Source of the DNA: an uncultured Eubacteriales bacterium
Lineage (GTDB): Bacteria; Bacillota; Clostridia; Christensenellales; Aristaeellaceae
Reading direction: 5' to 3'
NCBI GenBank assembly: GCA_900316415.1
Contig: ONCV01000006.1
Coordinates: forward strand, 1 to 64,000
Length of the DNA stretch: 64,000 bases
Made by a program: the position numbers and the translations under genes. Position 1 is the stretch's first letter, and every line of letters begins with the position of its first letter. Shown here piece after piece: positions 1-9,638 of the stretch. Under the pieces are notes generated by a model that saw only the letters and a program-made list of their open reading frames with translations, did no database searches and was not told the origin of the DNA.

Positions 1-159
1 GTCAAGCGTTTTTTCAAAAAAAATTGAAAAAAAGTGAGGAAAATCAACGCCTCCGGACGTTGCTCTCCCCACCTTTTTCAATCGTTCGGGTTTTCTACGT
101 CAATTTGGGGTTCCCGCTTTCCCCTTCCACAATTTTGTTCGCCGCCGCTTTCGGAGGGC
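1..159. other. AT-rich segment downstream of argD
   Basis: No gene is visible. On the minus strand, downstream of argD, there is a weak hairpin (CAACG at 45-49 pairing with CGTTG at 58-62) followed by T-rich sequence, which could end the arginine operon. Poly-A/T tracts fill positions 10-40. The first five bases read TTGAC on the minus strand and might belong to a promoter for a gene beyond the window edge. Both readings are weak. Confidence 0.3.
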
Positions 160-1323
160 TTATTCGGCAGCCGCCCTCCGGATCACCTCCGCGGCGCGGA
201 GAAGCAGCTCGTCCGGGATATTCAGCGCGGGCAGAAGCCGCACCCGGTCCTTCGCCGTCAGGCAGAGCACCCCCTGCTCCATGCAGGAGGCCACAACCTC
301 CCCGGCGGGCCTGCGGGTTTTCAGTCCGAGCATCAGCCCCAGGCCGGATACCTCGCCGATGCCTTCCGCGCCTTCCAGCTCCTGGCGAAGCAGCGTTCCC
401 TTCCGGCGCACCTCCGCGAGAAACTCCTCCGTCAGGCGGTCAACGACCGAAAGCGCCGCGGCGGCGGCCACCGGATTTCCGCCGAAGGTGGAGCCGTGGT
501 CCCCGAAGGAAAGGACGTCCTTCACCCTTTCCCCCAGCAGGGTCGCACCCATGGGCAGGCCCCCCGCCAGCCCCTTGGCCGTGGAAACCACATCCGGATG
601 CAGGCCATACTGCTCATAGGCGTACAGCGTGCCCGTGCGTCCGTTTCCGGTCTGCACCTCGTCCACCATCAGCAGGATGTCCCGCCTGCGCAGGAACTCC
701 TCCAGCTTCGCCGCGAAATCCGGCTGCAGCGGCACCACGCCGCCCTCTCCCTGGATGCATTCGATCAGCACGGCGGCCACCCGATTCCCGTCGCACAGGC
801 GCCCCAGTTCCGTCAGATCCCCGGCGGGAAAGGACGCAAAACCGGGCGTCAGGGGCTGAAACAGTTCATGATAATGCGCCTGCCCGGTGGCGGCCAGGGT
901 CGTCAGGGTGCGGCCGTGGAAGCTGTTTTCCAGCGTCAGAATGGTGGCGCAGTCCGGCCCCTTCCGCTCCGCGGCCCATTTCCGGGCCACCTTGATGGCG
1001 CACTCGTTGGCCTCCGCCCCGGAGTTGGAGAAAAACACGCGGGCCATTCCCGTTCTTTCGCACAGCGCCTGTGCCAGCCGCGCGCAGGGAGCCGTGTAGT
1101 ACAGATTGGACATGTGCTGGACGGAATGAATCTGCTCCTCCACCGCCCGGATCCATTCCGGATCCGCGATTCCGAAGGAGGTCACCGCGATTCCGGATCC
1201 CATATCGATGTATTCCCTTCCCCGGGCATCCCGCACCAGGGAACCCCGTCCGGAAACAATTTCCAGCGGAAAGCGCCGATAGGTCCCCGCAATATAGGTC
1301 TGATCCAGCTCCATCGTATTCAT
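160..1323 (-). CDS. argD: acetylornithine aminotransferase
   Basis: A PLP-dependent class III aminotransferase of 387 residues, the usual length. It converts N-acetylglutamate semialdehyde and glutamate to N-acetylornithine and 2-oxoglutarate in the cytoplasm. Visible motifs are the cofactor-phosphate loop SGAEANE (101-107), the aspartate of LMVDEVQTG (Asp221) that binds the pyridine nitrogen, and the Schiff-base lysine Lys250 in STAKGLAGG. It is the last gene of the minus-strand operon argC-GNAT-argJ-argB-argD and starts 30 bp after argB, behind a GGAGG site. Some enzymes of this family also act on succinyl-diaminopimelate; the operon context favours arginine synthesis. Confidence 0.95.
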   Translation of the reverse strand: MNTMELDQTYIAGTYRRFPLEIVSGRGSLVRDARGREYIDMGSGIAVTSFGIADPEWIRAVEEQIHSVQHMSNLYYTAPCARLAQALCERTGMARVFFSNSGAEANECAIKVARKWAAERKGPDCATILTLENSFHGRTLTTLAATGQAHYHELFQPLTPGFASFPAGDLTELGRLCDGNRVAAVLIECIQGEGGVVPLQPDFAAKLEEFLRRRDILLMVDEVQTGNGRTGTLYAYEQYGLHPDVVSTAKGLAGGLPMGATLLGERVKDVLSFGDHGSTFGGNPVAAAAALSVVDRLTEEFLAEVRRKGTLLRQELEGAEGIGEVSGLGLMLGLKTRRPAGEVVASCMEQGVLCLTAKDRVRLLPALNIPDELLLRAAEVIRRAAAE

Positions 1324-1353
1324 GCCGCGTGTTCCTCCTTCCGTCCCGGTTCC

Positions 1354-2223
1354 TTACGGCTCGCCGCGGGACACCATGGTGCCCGCGCCTTCGTCCGTCA
1401 GCAGCTCCATCAGAATCGCATGGGGCACCCGCCCGTCCATAATGACCACATTGTGCACGCCCCGCTCCAGGGCCATGGCGCAGCATTCCAGCTTCGGAAT
1501 CATGCCGCCGGAAATGACGCCGCTTTCATACAGCCCCGGCAGCTCGCCCAGGGAGATCCGCGGAATGAGGGTGGAGGGATCCTCCCTGTCCCGCAGCACG
1601 CCGGCGATATCCGTCATCATGATCAGCCGCTCCGCGGCCAGGGCGCCCGCGATATACGCCGCGGCTGTATCTCCATTAATATTGTAGGCATTTCCCTGCT
1701 TGTCGCAGCCCACCGTGGAGACCACCGGAATATAGCCCCGGTCCAACAGGTCGGTCACCGGCTGGATATGCACCTTCTGAATCTCGCCCACATATCCCAG
1801 CCGCTCATCCTTCACCGTGCACTGCAGCAGCCTTCCGTCCATGCCGGACAGGCCGACGGCCTTTCCGCCCTTCATCTCCAGCAGGTTCACCAGCGTTTTG
1901 TTGATCTTCCCCGCCAGCACCATCTGCACGATGTCCATGGTTTCCCGGTCCGTCACCCGGAGCCCGTCCACGAATTCCGGTTTTTTCCCCAGCCGGTTCA
2001 TCAGGTCGTTGATCTCCGGCCCGCCGCCGTGAACCAGCACGATCCGCACGCCGATCAGCCGCAGCAGCACGATATCCTCCATCACCTGCTGCTTCAACTG
2101 CTCATTGATCATGGCGTTTCCGCCGTATTTCACCACGACCACCTTGCCCGTATAGTGCCTGATGTTGGGCAGGGCCGCCGTCAGAACCTCCGCCCGTTCC
2201 ATATTGGTCAGTTCGCTGTGCAT
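1354..2223 (-). CDS. argB: acetylglutamate kinase
   Basis: Amino-acid kinase family, 289 residues. It phosphorylates N-acetylglutamate, the step before ArgC. The N-terminal VVVKYGGNAM holds the ATP-phosphate lysine and glycine loop, and LVHGGGPEIN is the substrate/phosphate loop. The ATG at 2223 has a GGAGGAGG site at good spacing; a second Met seven residues in is less well placed. About 70 bp separates it from argJ upstream. Members with an N-terminal helix are often arginine-inhibited hexamers; the short N-terminal extension here makes that possible but it is not shown. Confidence 0.95.
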   Translation of the reverse strand: MHSELTNMERAEVLTAALPNIRHYTGKVVVVKYGGNAMINEQLKQQVMEDIVLLRLIGVRIVLVHGGGPEINDLMNRLGKKPEFVDGLRVTDRETMDIVQMVLAGKINKTLVNLLEMKGGKAVGLSGMDGRLLQCTVKDERLGYVGEIQKVHIQPVTDLLDRGYIPVVSTVGCDKQGNAYNINGDTAAAYIAGALAAERLIMMTDIAGVLRDREDPSTLIPRISLGELPGLYESGVISGGMIPKLECCAMALERGVHNVVIMDGRVPHAILMELLTDEGAGTMVSRGEP

Positions 2224-2293
2224 GTGCGCGCCTCCTCCGCATTTCCCGTTTTCCGTCCTCCGGCCTCCCCGAAGGGCTGCCCGGCCGCGCCGG

Positions 2294-3535
2294 TCAGCTG
2301 CGGTAATCCCCGTTGATCCGGACGTAATCGTACGTCAGGTCGCAGCCCCAGGCCGTGGCCTCCGCCGCCCCCATGCCCATGTCGCAGGTGAACCGGACCT
2401 CCTTCGCGGACAGCAGACGCGCCGCCCGCTCCTCATCGAAGTCCAGCACCTGCCCGTCCCGGTAAAAGCACAGGCGGTCCTCCGCGCCTTCCAGATACAG
2501 CTCCAGCTTCTCCGGATCGAAGGCCGGCCCCGCGTAGCCCAGCGCGCAGAGAATCCGGCCGCAGTTCGCGTCCCTGCCGTAGATCATGGCCTTCACCAGG
2601 CTGGAGGATACGACCGACCGGGCCAGCAGGCGCGCGTTCTCCTTCGTATCCGCGCCGGTGACCCGCATCTCGATCAGATGCGTGGCGCCTTCCCCGTCTC
2701 CGGCCATCTTCTTCGCCAGATTCCGGCAGACCGTCTCCAGCGCTTCCCGGAACACCGCGCAGTCCCCGTCCTCCTCCGCAATCATCCGGTTTCCCGCCTG
2801 CCCGTTGGCAAGGAGGAGCAGGGTATCGTTGGTACTGGTGTCCCCGTCCACGGAGATCATATTGAAGGTATCCTTCACCACTTCGCCCAGCAGCTTCTGC
2901 ATCAGCGCCGGCGCGATGGCGCAGTCCGTCGTCAGATAGGCCAGCATGGTGCACATGTTTGGATGGATCATGCCGGAACCCTTGCTCATTCCTCCCAGGC
3001 AAACGCGCACCGTTCCGTTTCCGGAGGCGGCCGGCAGCTCGAAGGAGACCGCGCACTCCTTGTTCACCGTATCCGTCGTCATGATCGCCCGGCTGGCGTC
3101 CTCCGCCGCCGCGGCCGTGTCCGAAAGCCGTTTCTTCATGATCCCGATGCCGGCCCGGATCTTCTCCAGGGGCAACTGGGGACCGATCACCCCGGTGGAG
3201 CCCAGCAGCACGGCGCCGGCATCCACGCCCAGCGTCCGCCCCGCATGCTCCGCCGTGGCCGCGCACAGCGCCATGCCCTTCTCCCCGGTGGCGGCGTTGG
3301 CAATGCCGGCGTTCATCACCACCGCCCGCACCGGCGTCCCCGCCCGCAGCACCGCCTGGTCCCATTTTACCGGAGCCGCCTTCACCTGATTGGAAGTAAA
3401 GGTCGCCGCCAGCGCGCAGGGCGTTTCGCTGAAGATCATCGCCATATCATCCCGGCCCTGATACCGGATGCCGGCGGCGCAGCTGGCCGCCCGGAATCCC
3501 CGGGCCGCGTTGATTCCTCCCGAAATGGTCATCAT
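2294..3535 (-). CDS. argJ: glutamate N-acetyltransferase / amino-acid acetyltransferase
   Basis: ArgJ of 413 residues, an Ntn-type enzyme that recycles acetyl groups from N-acetylornithine to glutamate; bifunctional members also use acetyl-CoA. ArgJ cleaves itself before a conserved threonine that becomes the nucleophile of the beta chain. That site is HPNMCTMLAYLTTD here, with nucleophile Thr196. The residue before it is Cys195 instead of the usual alanine. The conserved KGSGM precedes it. The start is the first of two adjacent ATGs (3535), behind GGGAGGGAATAGGAG, four bases after the GNAT stop. Because a GNAT gene sits directly upstream, whether this ArgJ is mono- or bifunctional cannot be decided from sequence. 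Confidence 0.93.
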   Translation of the reverse strand: MMTISGGINAARGFRAASCAAGIRYQGRDDMAMIFSETPCALAATFTSNQVKAAPVKWDQAVLRAGTPVRAVVMNAGIANAATGEKGMALCAATAEHAGRTLGVDAGAVLLGSTGVIGPQLPLEKIRAGIGIMKKRLSDTAAAAEDASRAIMTTDTVNKECAVSFELPAASGNGTVRVCLGGMSKGSGMIHPNMCTMLAYLTTDCAIAPALMQKLLGEVVKDTFNMISVDGDTSTNDTLLLLANGQAGNRMIAEEDGDCAVFREALETVCRNLAKKMAGDGEGATHLIEMRVTGADTKENARLLARSVVSSSLVKAMIYGRDANCGRILCALGYAGPAFDPEKLELYLEGAEDRLCFYRDGQVLDFDEERAARLLSAKEVRFTCDMGMGAAEATAWGCDLTYDYVRINGDYRS

Positions 3536-3539
3536 GCTC

Positions 3540-4001
3540 CTATTCCCTCCCAATAAAGCGTGTAATGTTCTTCTCGTTCAGGACAAATTCGTAATAGTTC
3601 ACGTTGCCCCGCTTCCATCCGATCTGCTTCCAGAAGGCGTTGCCCCCATCGTTGTCCGCAAAGGCGATCAGCGCGACCTTGTTGATCCCCATTTCCCGCA
3701 GCGCCTTCATGCAGTATCCCACCATGCGGCTTCCGATGCCCTGCCGGCGGTATTCCTCCGCCACGCAGACGTGGTACAGCGCCCCCTGTCTTCCGTCCGA
3801 TCCGCAGAGGATGGATCCGACGATCCGCTCCCCCGCCCGGGCGACCACGCTGGTGGTGGGGTTCCGGTCCAGGAACCTCATGATATCCTCCCGGGAATCA
3901 TCCAGCGCGCGGATTCCGAAGCCCCGGATGCTCATCCACAGCGCCCGGACGCCGTCATAGTCCGCGATCTCCATCGGCTGCAGCGTAATCTCTTCCTTCA
4001 T
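3540..4001 (-). CDS. GNAT-family N-acetyltransferase in the arginine operon
   Basis: A single-domain GNAT protein of 153 residues. The acetyl-CoA pyrophosphate loop is YRRQGIGSRM (84-93), followed by a helix and a C-terminal beta strand with FWKQIGWKR. Its start overlaps the argC stop by four bases (ATGA) and argJ begins four bases after its stop, so it is translationally embedded in the pathway operon. Short GNAT proteins in arginine clusters are sometimes N-acetylglutamate synthases that prime the cycle; that role is plausible here but rests on position only. The alternative is acetylation of another small substrate. Confidence 0.85.
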   Translation of the reverse strand: MKEEITLQPMEIADYDGVRALWMSIRGFGIRALDDSREDIMRFLDRNPTTSVVARAGERIVGSILCGSDGRQGALYHVCVAEEYRRQGIGSRMVGYCMKALREMGINKVALIAFADNDGGNAFWKQIGWKRGNVNYYEFVLNEKNITRFIGRE

Positions 4002-4957
4002 CCGTTCCCGCCCTGCTCCCTGTTCTTCGCGTTCCCCGCCGCAAGCCCCGCCGTTTCCGGCATGCCCAGCACGAGGTTCATGTTCTGAATCGCGGCGCCG
4101 GACGCGCCCTTGCCCAGATTGTCGAAGCGGGCTGTCAGCACCATCCGGCCCGGCCGGCCGAACACGCCCACTTCCATGTCGTCCCGGCCCGCCAGCGCGC
4201 CGGCGGAAAGGAACCCGTCCTCATCCGCCCCGTCCGATACCCGGATCAGCCCCGCGGGATATGCCGCGCGGTAGATTTCCCGGATCTCCTCCGGAGAGGC
4301 ATCCGTCTCCGCCGCCGTCAGGGGCACGGTCACCTCCATGCCCGCGTAATAGGGCGCGACCACGGGGCAGAACACCGGCGGCTCCCGCAGCCCCGTCATG
4401 GCCGCCATCTCCGGCAGGTGCTTATGGACCTGGGACAGCCCGTACTGCCGGGGCGCCGCGTACAGGGGGGATCGGTCCGGCGCCTCATAGGCCTCGATCA
4501 TCTTTTTTCCGCCCCCCGAATATCCCGTCAGGGAAAAGCAGCTGAGCCGCGCCTCCGGCTTCACCGCTCCCGCTGCGACCAGCGGCGCGAGCAGGGCGAT
4601 AAAGCCGCTGGCATGGCATCCGGGATTCGCGATTCGCTTCGCGGACCGGATCCGATCCCGCTGACCGGGCAGCTCCGCCATGCCGTAGACCCATCCCGCG
4701 GCCACCCGGTGCGCGGTGGAGGTGTCAATCAGCACCGCGTCCGGATTCTTCACCATCCCGGCCGCCTCTTCCGCGGCCGCGTCCGGCAGGCAGAGGAAGG
4801 AAACATCCGCCCGGTTCAGCATCTCCGCCCGGGCCGCCGGATCCTTCCGCCTCTCCTCCGGGAGCGTCAGGACCTCCAGATCCTCCCGCGCCGCCAGCCT
4901 TTCCCGGATCCGCAGTCCCGTGGTGCCCGCGCTGCCGTCAATAAATATCTGCTTCAT
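3998..4957 (-). CDS. argC: N-acetyl-gamma-glutamyl-phosphate reductase, type 2
   Basis: A reductase of 319 residues that makes N-acetylglutamate semialdehyde with NADPH. The N-terminal FIDGSAGTTGLRIRERL and the short length are typical of the type 2 (ArgC2) branch, not the longer type 1 enzymes. The catalytic cysteine is in NPGCHASGF (Cys114 from the chosen start). The ATG at 4957 is chosen because GGGAGG lies nine bases before it; upstream in-frame ATGs sit on or before that site. First gene of the arginine operon, about 65 bp after the predicted transcription start. Confidence 0.94.
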   Translation of the reverse strand: MKQIFIDGSAGTTGLRIRERLAAREDLEVLTLPEERRKDPAARAEMLNRADVSFLCLPDAAAEEAAGMVKNPDAVLIDTSTAHRVAAGWVYGMAELPGQRDRIRSAKRIANPGCHASGFIALLAPLVAAGAVKPEARLSCFSLTGYSGGGKKMIEAYEAPDRSPLYAAPRQYGLSQVHKHLPEMAAMTGLREPPVFCPVVAPYYAGMEVTVPLTAAETDASPEEIREIYRAAYPAGLIRVSDGADEDGFLSAGALAGRDDMEVGVFGRPGRMVLTARFDNLGKGASGAAIQNMNLVLGMPETAGLAAGNAKNREQGGNG

Positions 4958-5023
4958 ACCCCGCATCCTCCCGGATTTCATCCGATGCCCACCCCCTCCC
5001 GGGGGATCCGTGTCCGCTATGTG

Positions 5024-5037
5024 CGCATAAATATACG
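5024..5037. promoter_or_regulatory. possible ArgR operator (ARG box)
   Basis: CGCATAAATATACG is an imperfect inverted repeat (10 of 14 positions symmetric), AT-rich in the centre like an ARG box. It overlaps the -10 element of the argC promoter, where a repressor would block transcription. No argR gene is in the window. Confidence 0.4.
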
Positions 5038-5058
5038 TTTCCTACTCCGAAGTGTCAA
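5030..5058 (-). promoter_or_regulatory. sigma-A promoter of the arginine operon
   Basis: On the minus strand TTGACA (5058-5053), a 17-bp spacer and TATATT (5035-5030). Expected start near 5023, about 65 bp before the argC ATG. Confidence 0.8.
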
Positions 5059-5124
5059 GTATTTTCTCCGTTTTCTTTTGCATTGTATATGTATATATGC
5101 ACAAATAATGAATAATATGCGGAT

Positions 5125-5805
5125 CTATTTCTGCCGTGCGGCATGGGTCGCGGTCAGCACCAGAATCTCCCGGGCGCCCGCCTCCCGCAGCGCGGCCACG
5201 CAGCGGCGCGCCGTGGTACCCGTGGTCAGCACGTCATCCACCAGGAGCACCGGAGTCCGGATCTGGCCCACGGGCTGGAAGGCATTTTTCAGGTTCCGCT
5301 CCCGCTTCTCCCGGCTCAGCCGGACCTGCGGCCGGTCGTTTCCCCGCCTGCGCAGCAGCTGCGCACAGGGGCGGTTCGCCTCCCGGGCCAGGGCCTCCGC
5401 CAGCGCCCTTCCGTGATCCACGCAGCGCTCCCGGATCCGGCTTCCGGGGGACGGCACCCAGGTCACCACCAGGTTTTCCGGCAGCTCCGGAAAGATCCCG
5501 GGCCTTTCCCGGAAAACCGCCGCCAGCTCCCCGGCCGCCCGGGTTTCCGCCCCGTGCTTCAGCCGCAGAATCAGCTTCCGGCTGATGCCCCGGTGCGGAC
5601 GCATGCTCCAGGCGGGAACCCCGTCCAGATCCCGGGTTTCCCAGGATTCCAGCAGATCCTCCTGCAGCAGCTCCCGGCGGCATTCGGGGCACAGGGCATT
5701 TCCGTCGGATCTTCTTCCGCAGCCCAGGCAGATCGCCCCCTCCGGATAAACCACCTCCCGGAGGGCCTGCCGGAGCCGGATCAGCCGTTCCCTTCCTCCG
5801 CTCAT
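5125..5805 (-). CDS. comF: ComF family phosphoribosyltransferase-like protein
   Basis: A 226-residue ComF homologue. In Gram-positive bacteria ComF helps bring transforming DNA into the cytoplasm; in other genomes its role is uncertain. An N-terminal zinc-ribbon (Cys26, Cys29, Cys39, Cys42) is followed by a type I phosphoribosyltransferase fold with the PRPP loop VLLVDDVLTTGTT (187-199). The ATG at 5805 overlaps the stop of the kinase gene by four bases (ATGA), so the two are translationally coupled. The frame stays open far upstream, but that part is antisense-like and lacks family similarity. No other competence genes are nearby. Confidence 0.9.
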   Translation of the reverse strand: MSGGRERLIRLRQALREVVYPEGAICLGCGRRSDGNALCPECRRELLQEDLLESWETRDLDGVPAWSMRPHRGISRKLILRLKHGAETRAAGELAAVFRERPGIFPELPENLVVTWVPSPGSRIRERCVDHGRALAEALAREANRPCAQLLRRRGNDRPQVRLSREKRERNLKNAFQPVGQIRTPVLLVDDVLTTGTTARRCVAALREAGAREILVLTATHAARQK

Positions 5806-6749
5806 GCGCCGCTCTCTTTCCGGATTTTTTCCTGAAGCGCTTTCTCCGACATCGCCGGGTTGACGGTTTCCTCGCCCTCCACCGCGATGGCGGCCGCCGC
5901 TGCCGCGATGCGGGCGGATTCCTCCAGGGGCGCTTCCCGGGTATGGGCATAGACCAGCCCGGCCATCAGGGCGTCCCCGGCCCCGGTGGTATTCCGCACC
6001 CGGGCGGAACAGCGCGGAATCAGCGCCTGCCGGCCCTGTTCCGCCGCAAAAACGCCCTTCTCCCCCAGGGAGATAAAGACCCGCCGGACCCCGCGATCCA
6101 GCAGGGCCTCCGCCGCCCGGGAAAGATCCTCCCCGCCGCGGATCCGGACCCCGCTGAGCAGCTCCGCTTCCAGCAGGTTCGGCTTGAGGGTATGCACCCG
6201 TTCCAGGATTCCCTCCAGCCGGACCGCCTTCTGCACGGATACCGGATCGGCAAAGAGCGGCGCGGGGCAGCTCTCCGCCAGGTATCGAAGGCTTTCCTCC
6301 GGCAGGTTCGCGTCCGCCACGACGGCGGCCGCCCGGGCGAGGAGCTCCCGCTGCTCCTCCAGATAGGCCGGGCTGATCAGCCGGCAGATCTCCATGTCCG
6401 ATATCGCCAGGCGCATTTCCCCCGCCCCGTCCGAGATATACAGGTAAACCGAGGTGGCGCCTTTCTCCGTCCGGAGGATCCGTTCGCAGTCCATCCCGGC
6501 CAGCGCGCATTCCGCGGCAATCCGATCCCCCCGCTCATCCCGGCCCAGGGCCGTCAGAAAGGTGACCGGCAGGCCCAGCAGCCGCAGGTTATGGGCGATG
6601 TTCCGCCCAACGCCGCCCACGGAAAAGCGGACCCGGCCCGGATTGGAATCCCGGTCGATCAGCGGTCCGGCCGGCATGCCCCCGATATCCATATTCGCGC
6701 CGCCGATCACCACGATCCGCGGCCGCTCCCTCGCTTCCTCTTTTTCCAC
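5802..6749 (-). CDS. psuK: pseudouridine kinase (PfkB family)
   Basis: A PfkB/ribokinase-type sugar kinase, 315 residues. Stretches such as DSNPG, GGVGRNIAHNLRLLG and HTLKPNLLEAELLSG closely resemble enterobacterial YeiC/PsuK, which phosphorylates pseudouridine so that PsuG can split off uracil. The family's C-terminal signature TTGAGDALMAG holds the catalytic base Asp259. No psuG is in the window, so the substrate is an inference from similarity; another nucleoside is possible. It starts 16 bp after radA and overlaps comF by four bases. Confidence 0.8.
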   Translation of the reverse strand: MEKEEARERPRIVVIGGANMDIGGMPAGPLIDRDSNPGRVRFSVGGVGRNIAHNLRLLGLPVTFLTALGRDERGDRIAAECALAGMDCERILRTEKGATSVYLYISDGAGEMRLAISDMEICRLISPAYLEEQRELLARAAAVVADANLPEESLRYLAESCPAPLFADPVSVQKAVRLEGILERVHTLKPNLLEAELLSGVRIRGGEDLSRAAEALLDRGVRRVFISLGEKGVFAAEQGRQALIPRCSARVRNTTGAGDALMAGLVYAHTREAPLEESARIAAAAAAIAVEGEETVNPAMSEKALQEKIRKESGA

Positions 6750-6765
6750 GCCTTTCCGCTCCTTT

Positions 6766-8142
6766 TCAGAACAGCACGCTCATTGCCTGAAGCACCGTAT
6801 CCACCCCGACGATCTTCACGCCCTCCGGGGGCTGATGAATCCGCCGCGCGTTCTCCCGGGGAATCACCAGCGTGGTGAAGCCCAGCCGGGCGCACTCCGC
6901 CACCCGCCGATCGCACTGGGGAATCGAGCGGATTTCCCCCGCCAGGCCCACCTCGCCCATGACCGCCGTTTCCGCGCCAACCGCCTGATCCTTCAGGCTG
7001 GACACCACCGCCGCGCACAGCGCAAGGTCCGCCGCCGGCTCGCTCAGCTCCAGACCCCCGGCCACGTTGATATAGACATCCTGATTATAGGAGCGCTGGC
7101 CTGCCCGCTTCTCCAGCACCGCCAGCAGCATCGCGACCCGTCCCGGGTCGGCACCGTTCACCGTCCTCCGGGGAGAATTCAGATAGCTCTGGCTGGTCAG
7201 GGCCTGCACATCGCACAGCAGGGGCCGGCTGCCCTCCATGCCGCAGAAAACCGTGCTTCCGCTGGCTCCCTGCGCCCGGTGGCTCAGCAGTTCCTCGCTG
7301 GGATTGGGCACCACCTGCATGCCCTTCCCCGTCATGCGGAAAACCCCCAGTTCGTTCACGGAGCCAAAGCGGTTTTTGACCGCCCGCAGCAGCCGGTAAT
7401 CCTGCTGGCGATCCCCCTCGAAGTAGAGCACCGCGTCCACCATATGCTCGAGCATCCGGGGGCCGGCGATCGCGCCGTCCTTCGTCACATGGCCCACCAC
7501 AAACATGGCGGTTCCCGTTTCCTTGCAGATCCGCATCAGCAGGCTGGTGCTTTCCCGGATCTGCGAAACGGAGCCCGGCGCTGAAGCCATCTCCGGCCGG
7601 TACATCGTCTGGATCGAGTCGATCACCGCCGCGTCCGGCTGCAGCTCCCGGATCCGCTCCTCCACCGCGTCCAGCGCGTTTTCAGCCAGGATATAGAGCC
7701 CCGGCGTCTCAATCCCCAGCCGCCTGGCCCGAAGCTTGATCTGCCGCGCGCTTTCCTCGCCGGAGATATACAGGATCCGCTTCCCGGCCGCGGCCAGATT
7801 GGCGCAGACCTGCAGCAGGAGCGTGCTTTTGCCGATGCCGGGATCCCCGCCGATCAGCATCAGTCCGCCCTCCACGATGCCGCCGCCCAGCACCCGGTCC
7901 AGCTCGCTGATCCCGGTGGGGGTCCGGAGGGTCACATCCTCCGGAATATCCTTCAGCAGCAGCGGCTTTGCCCCGGTGCCCGGGCGCTGGTTGGCCGCCA
8001 TCCGCGGCGCCCCCTTTTCCGGCTGGGCGACGATGCCCTCCTCCAGGGTGTTCCACGCGCCGCAGCCGGGGCACCGTCCCACCCAGCGGGGGGATTCGTA
8101 CCCGCAGGCCGTGCAGGCATAAACGGATTTCACTTTCGCCAT
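6766..8142 (-). CDS. radA: DNA repair protein RadA
   Basis: RadA/Sms, 458 residues, the usual length. It is a RecA-like branch-migration ATPase for recombination intermediates. Order of parts: N-terminal zinc finger (Cys10, Cys13, Cys24, Cys27), RecA core with Walker A GDPGIGKST (99-107), the RadA-specific KNRFG motif (256-260), and a C-terminal Lon-protease-like domain that is structural in this family. It starts 19 bp after fumC. RadA next to comF may reflect a shared role in handling single-stranded DNA, but the kinase between them argues for simple operon packing. Confidence 0.96.
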   Translation of the reverse strand: MAKVKSVYACTACGYESPRWVGRCPGCGAWNTLEEGIVAQPEKGAPRMAANQRPGTGAKPLLLKDIPEDVTLRTPTGISELDRVLGGGIVEGGLMLIGGDPGIGKSTLLLQVCANLAAAGKRILYISGEESARQIKLRARRLGIETPGLYILAENALDAVEERIRELQPDAAVIDSIQTMYRPEMASAPGSVSQIRESTSLLMRICKETGTAMFVVGHVTKDGAIAGPRMLEHMVDAVLYFEGDRQQDYRLLRAVKNRFGSVNELGVFRMTGKGMQVVPNPSEELLSHRAQGASGSTVFCGMEGSRPLLCDVQALTSQSYLNSPRRTVNGADPGRVAMLLAVLEKRAGQRSYNQDVYINVAGGLELSEPAADLALCAAVVSSLKDQAVGAETAVMGEVGLAGEIRSIPQCDRRVAECARLGFTTLVIPRENARRIHQPPEGVKIVGVDTVLQAMSVLF

Positions 8143-8161
8143 ACTGTTCCCGCCTTCTGTT

Positions 8162-9538
<1,377 letters not shown>

Positions 9539-9590
9539 TCTTCTTCCTTTCCGGGGGCGGCCTTCCGTCCGCCCCGCTCCCCCGTATCGC

Positions 9591-9624
9591 AAAAGCCCGG
9601 GGTGGATCCGAAATCCTCCCCGGG
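9591..9624 (-). terminator. rho-independent terminator after the GH5 gene
   Basis: Stem CCCGGGG (9596-9602 with 9618-9624) with TTTT following on the minus strand. It separates the GH5 gene from fumC. Confidence 0.65.
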
Positions 9625-9638
9625 TTCTTTCTTCGGAG

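Noticed and set aside
34..2316. Long open frame on the plus strand opposite argD and argB, and many similar long antisense frames across the window
   Set aside because: They mirror GC-rich real genes, have no ribosome site and show low-complexity Pro/Arg/His/Gly composition with no family motif.
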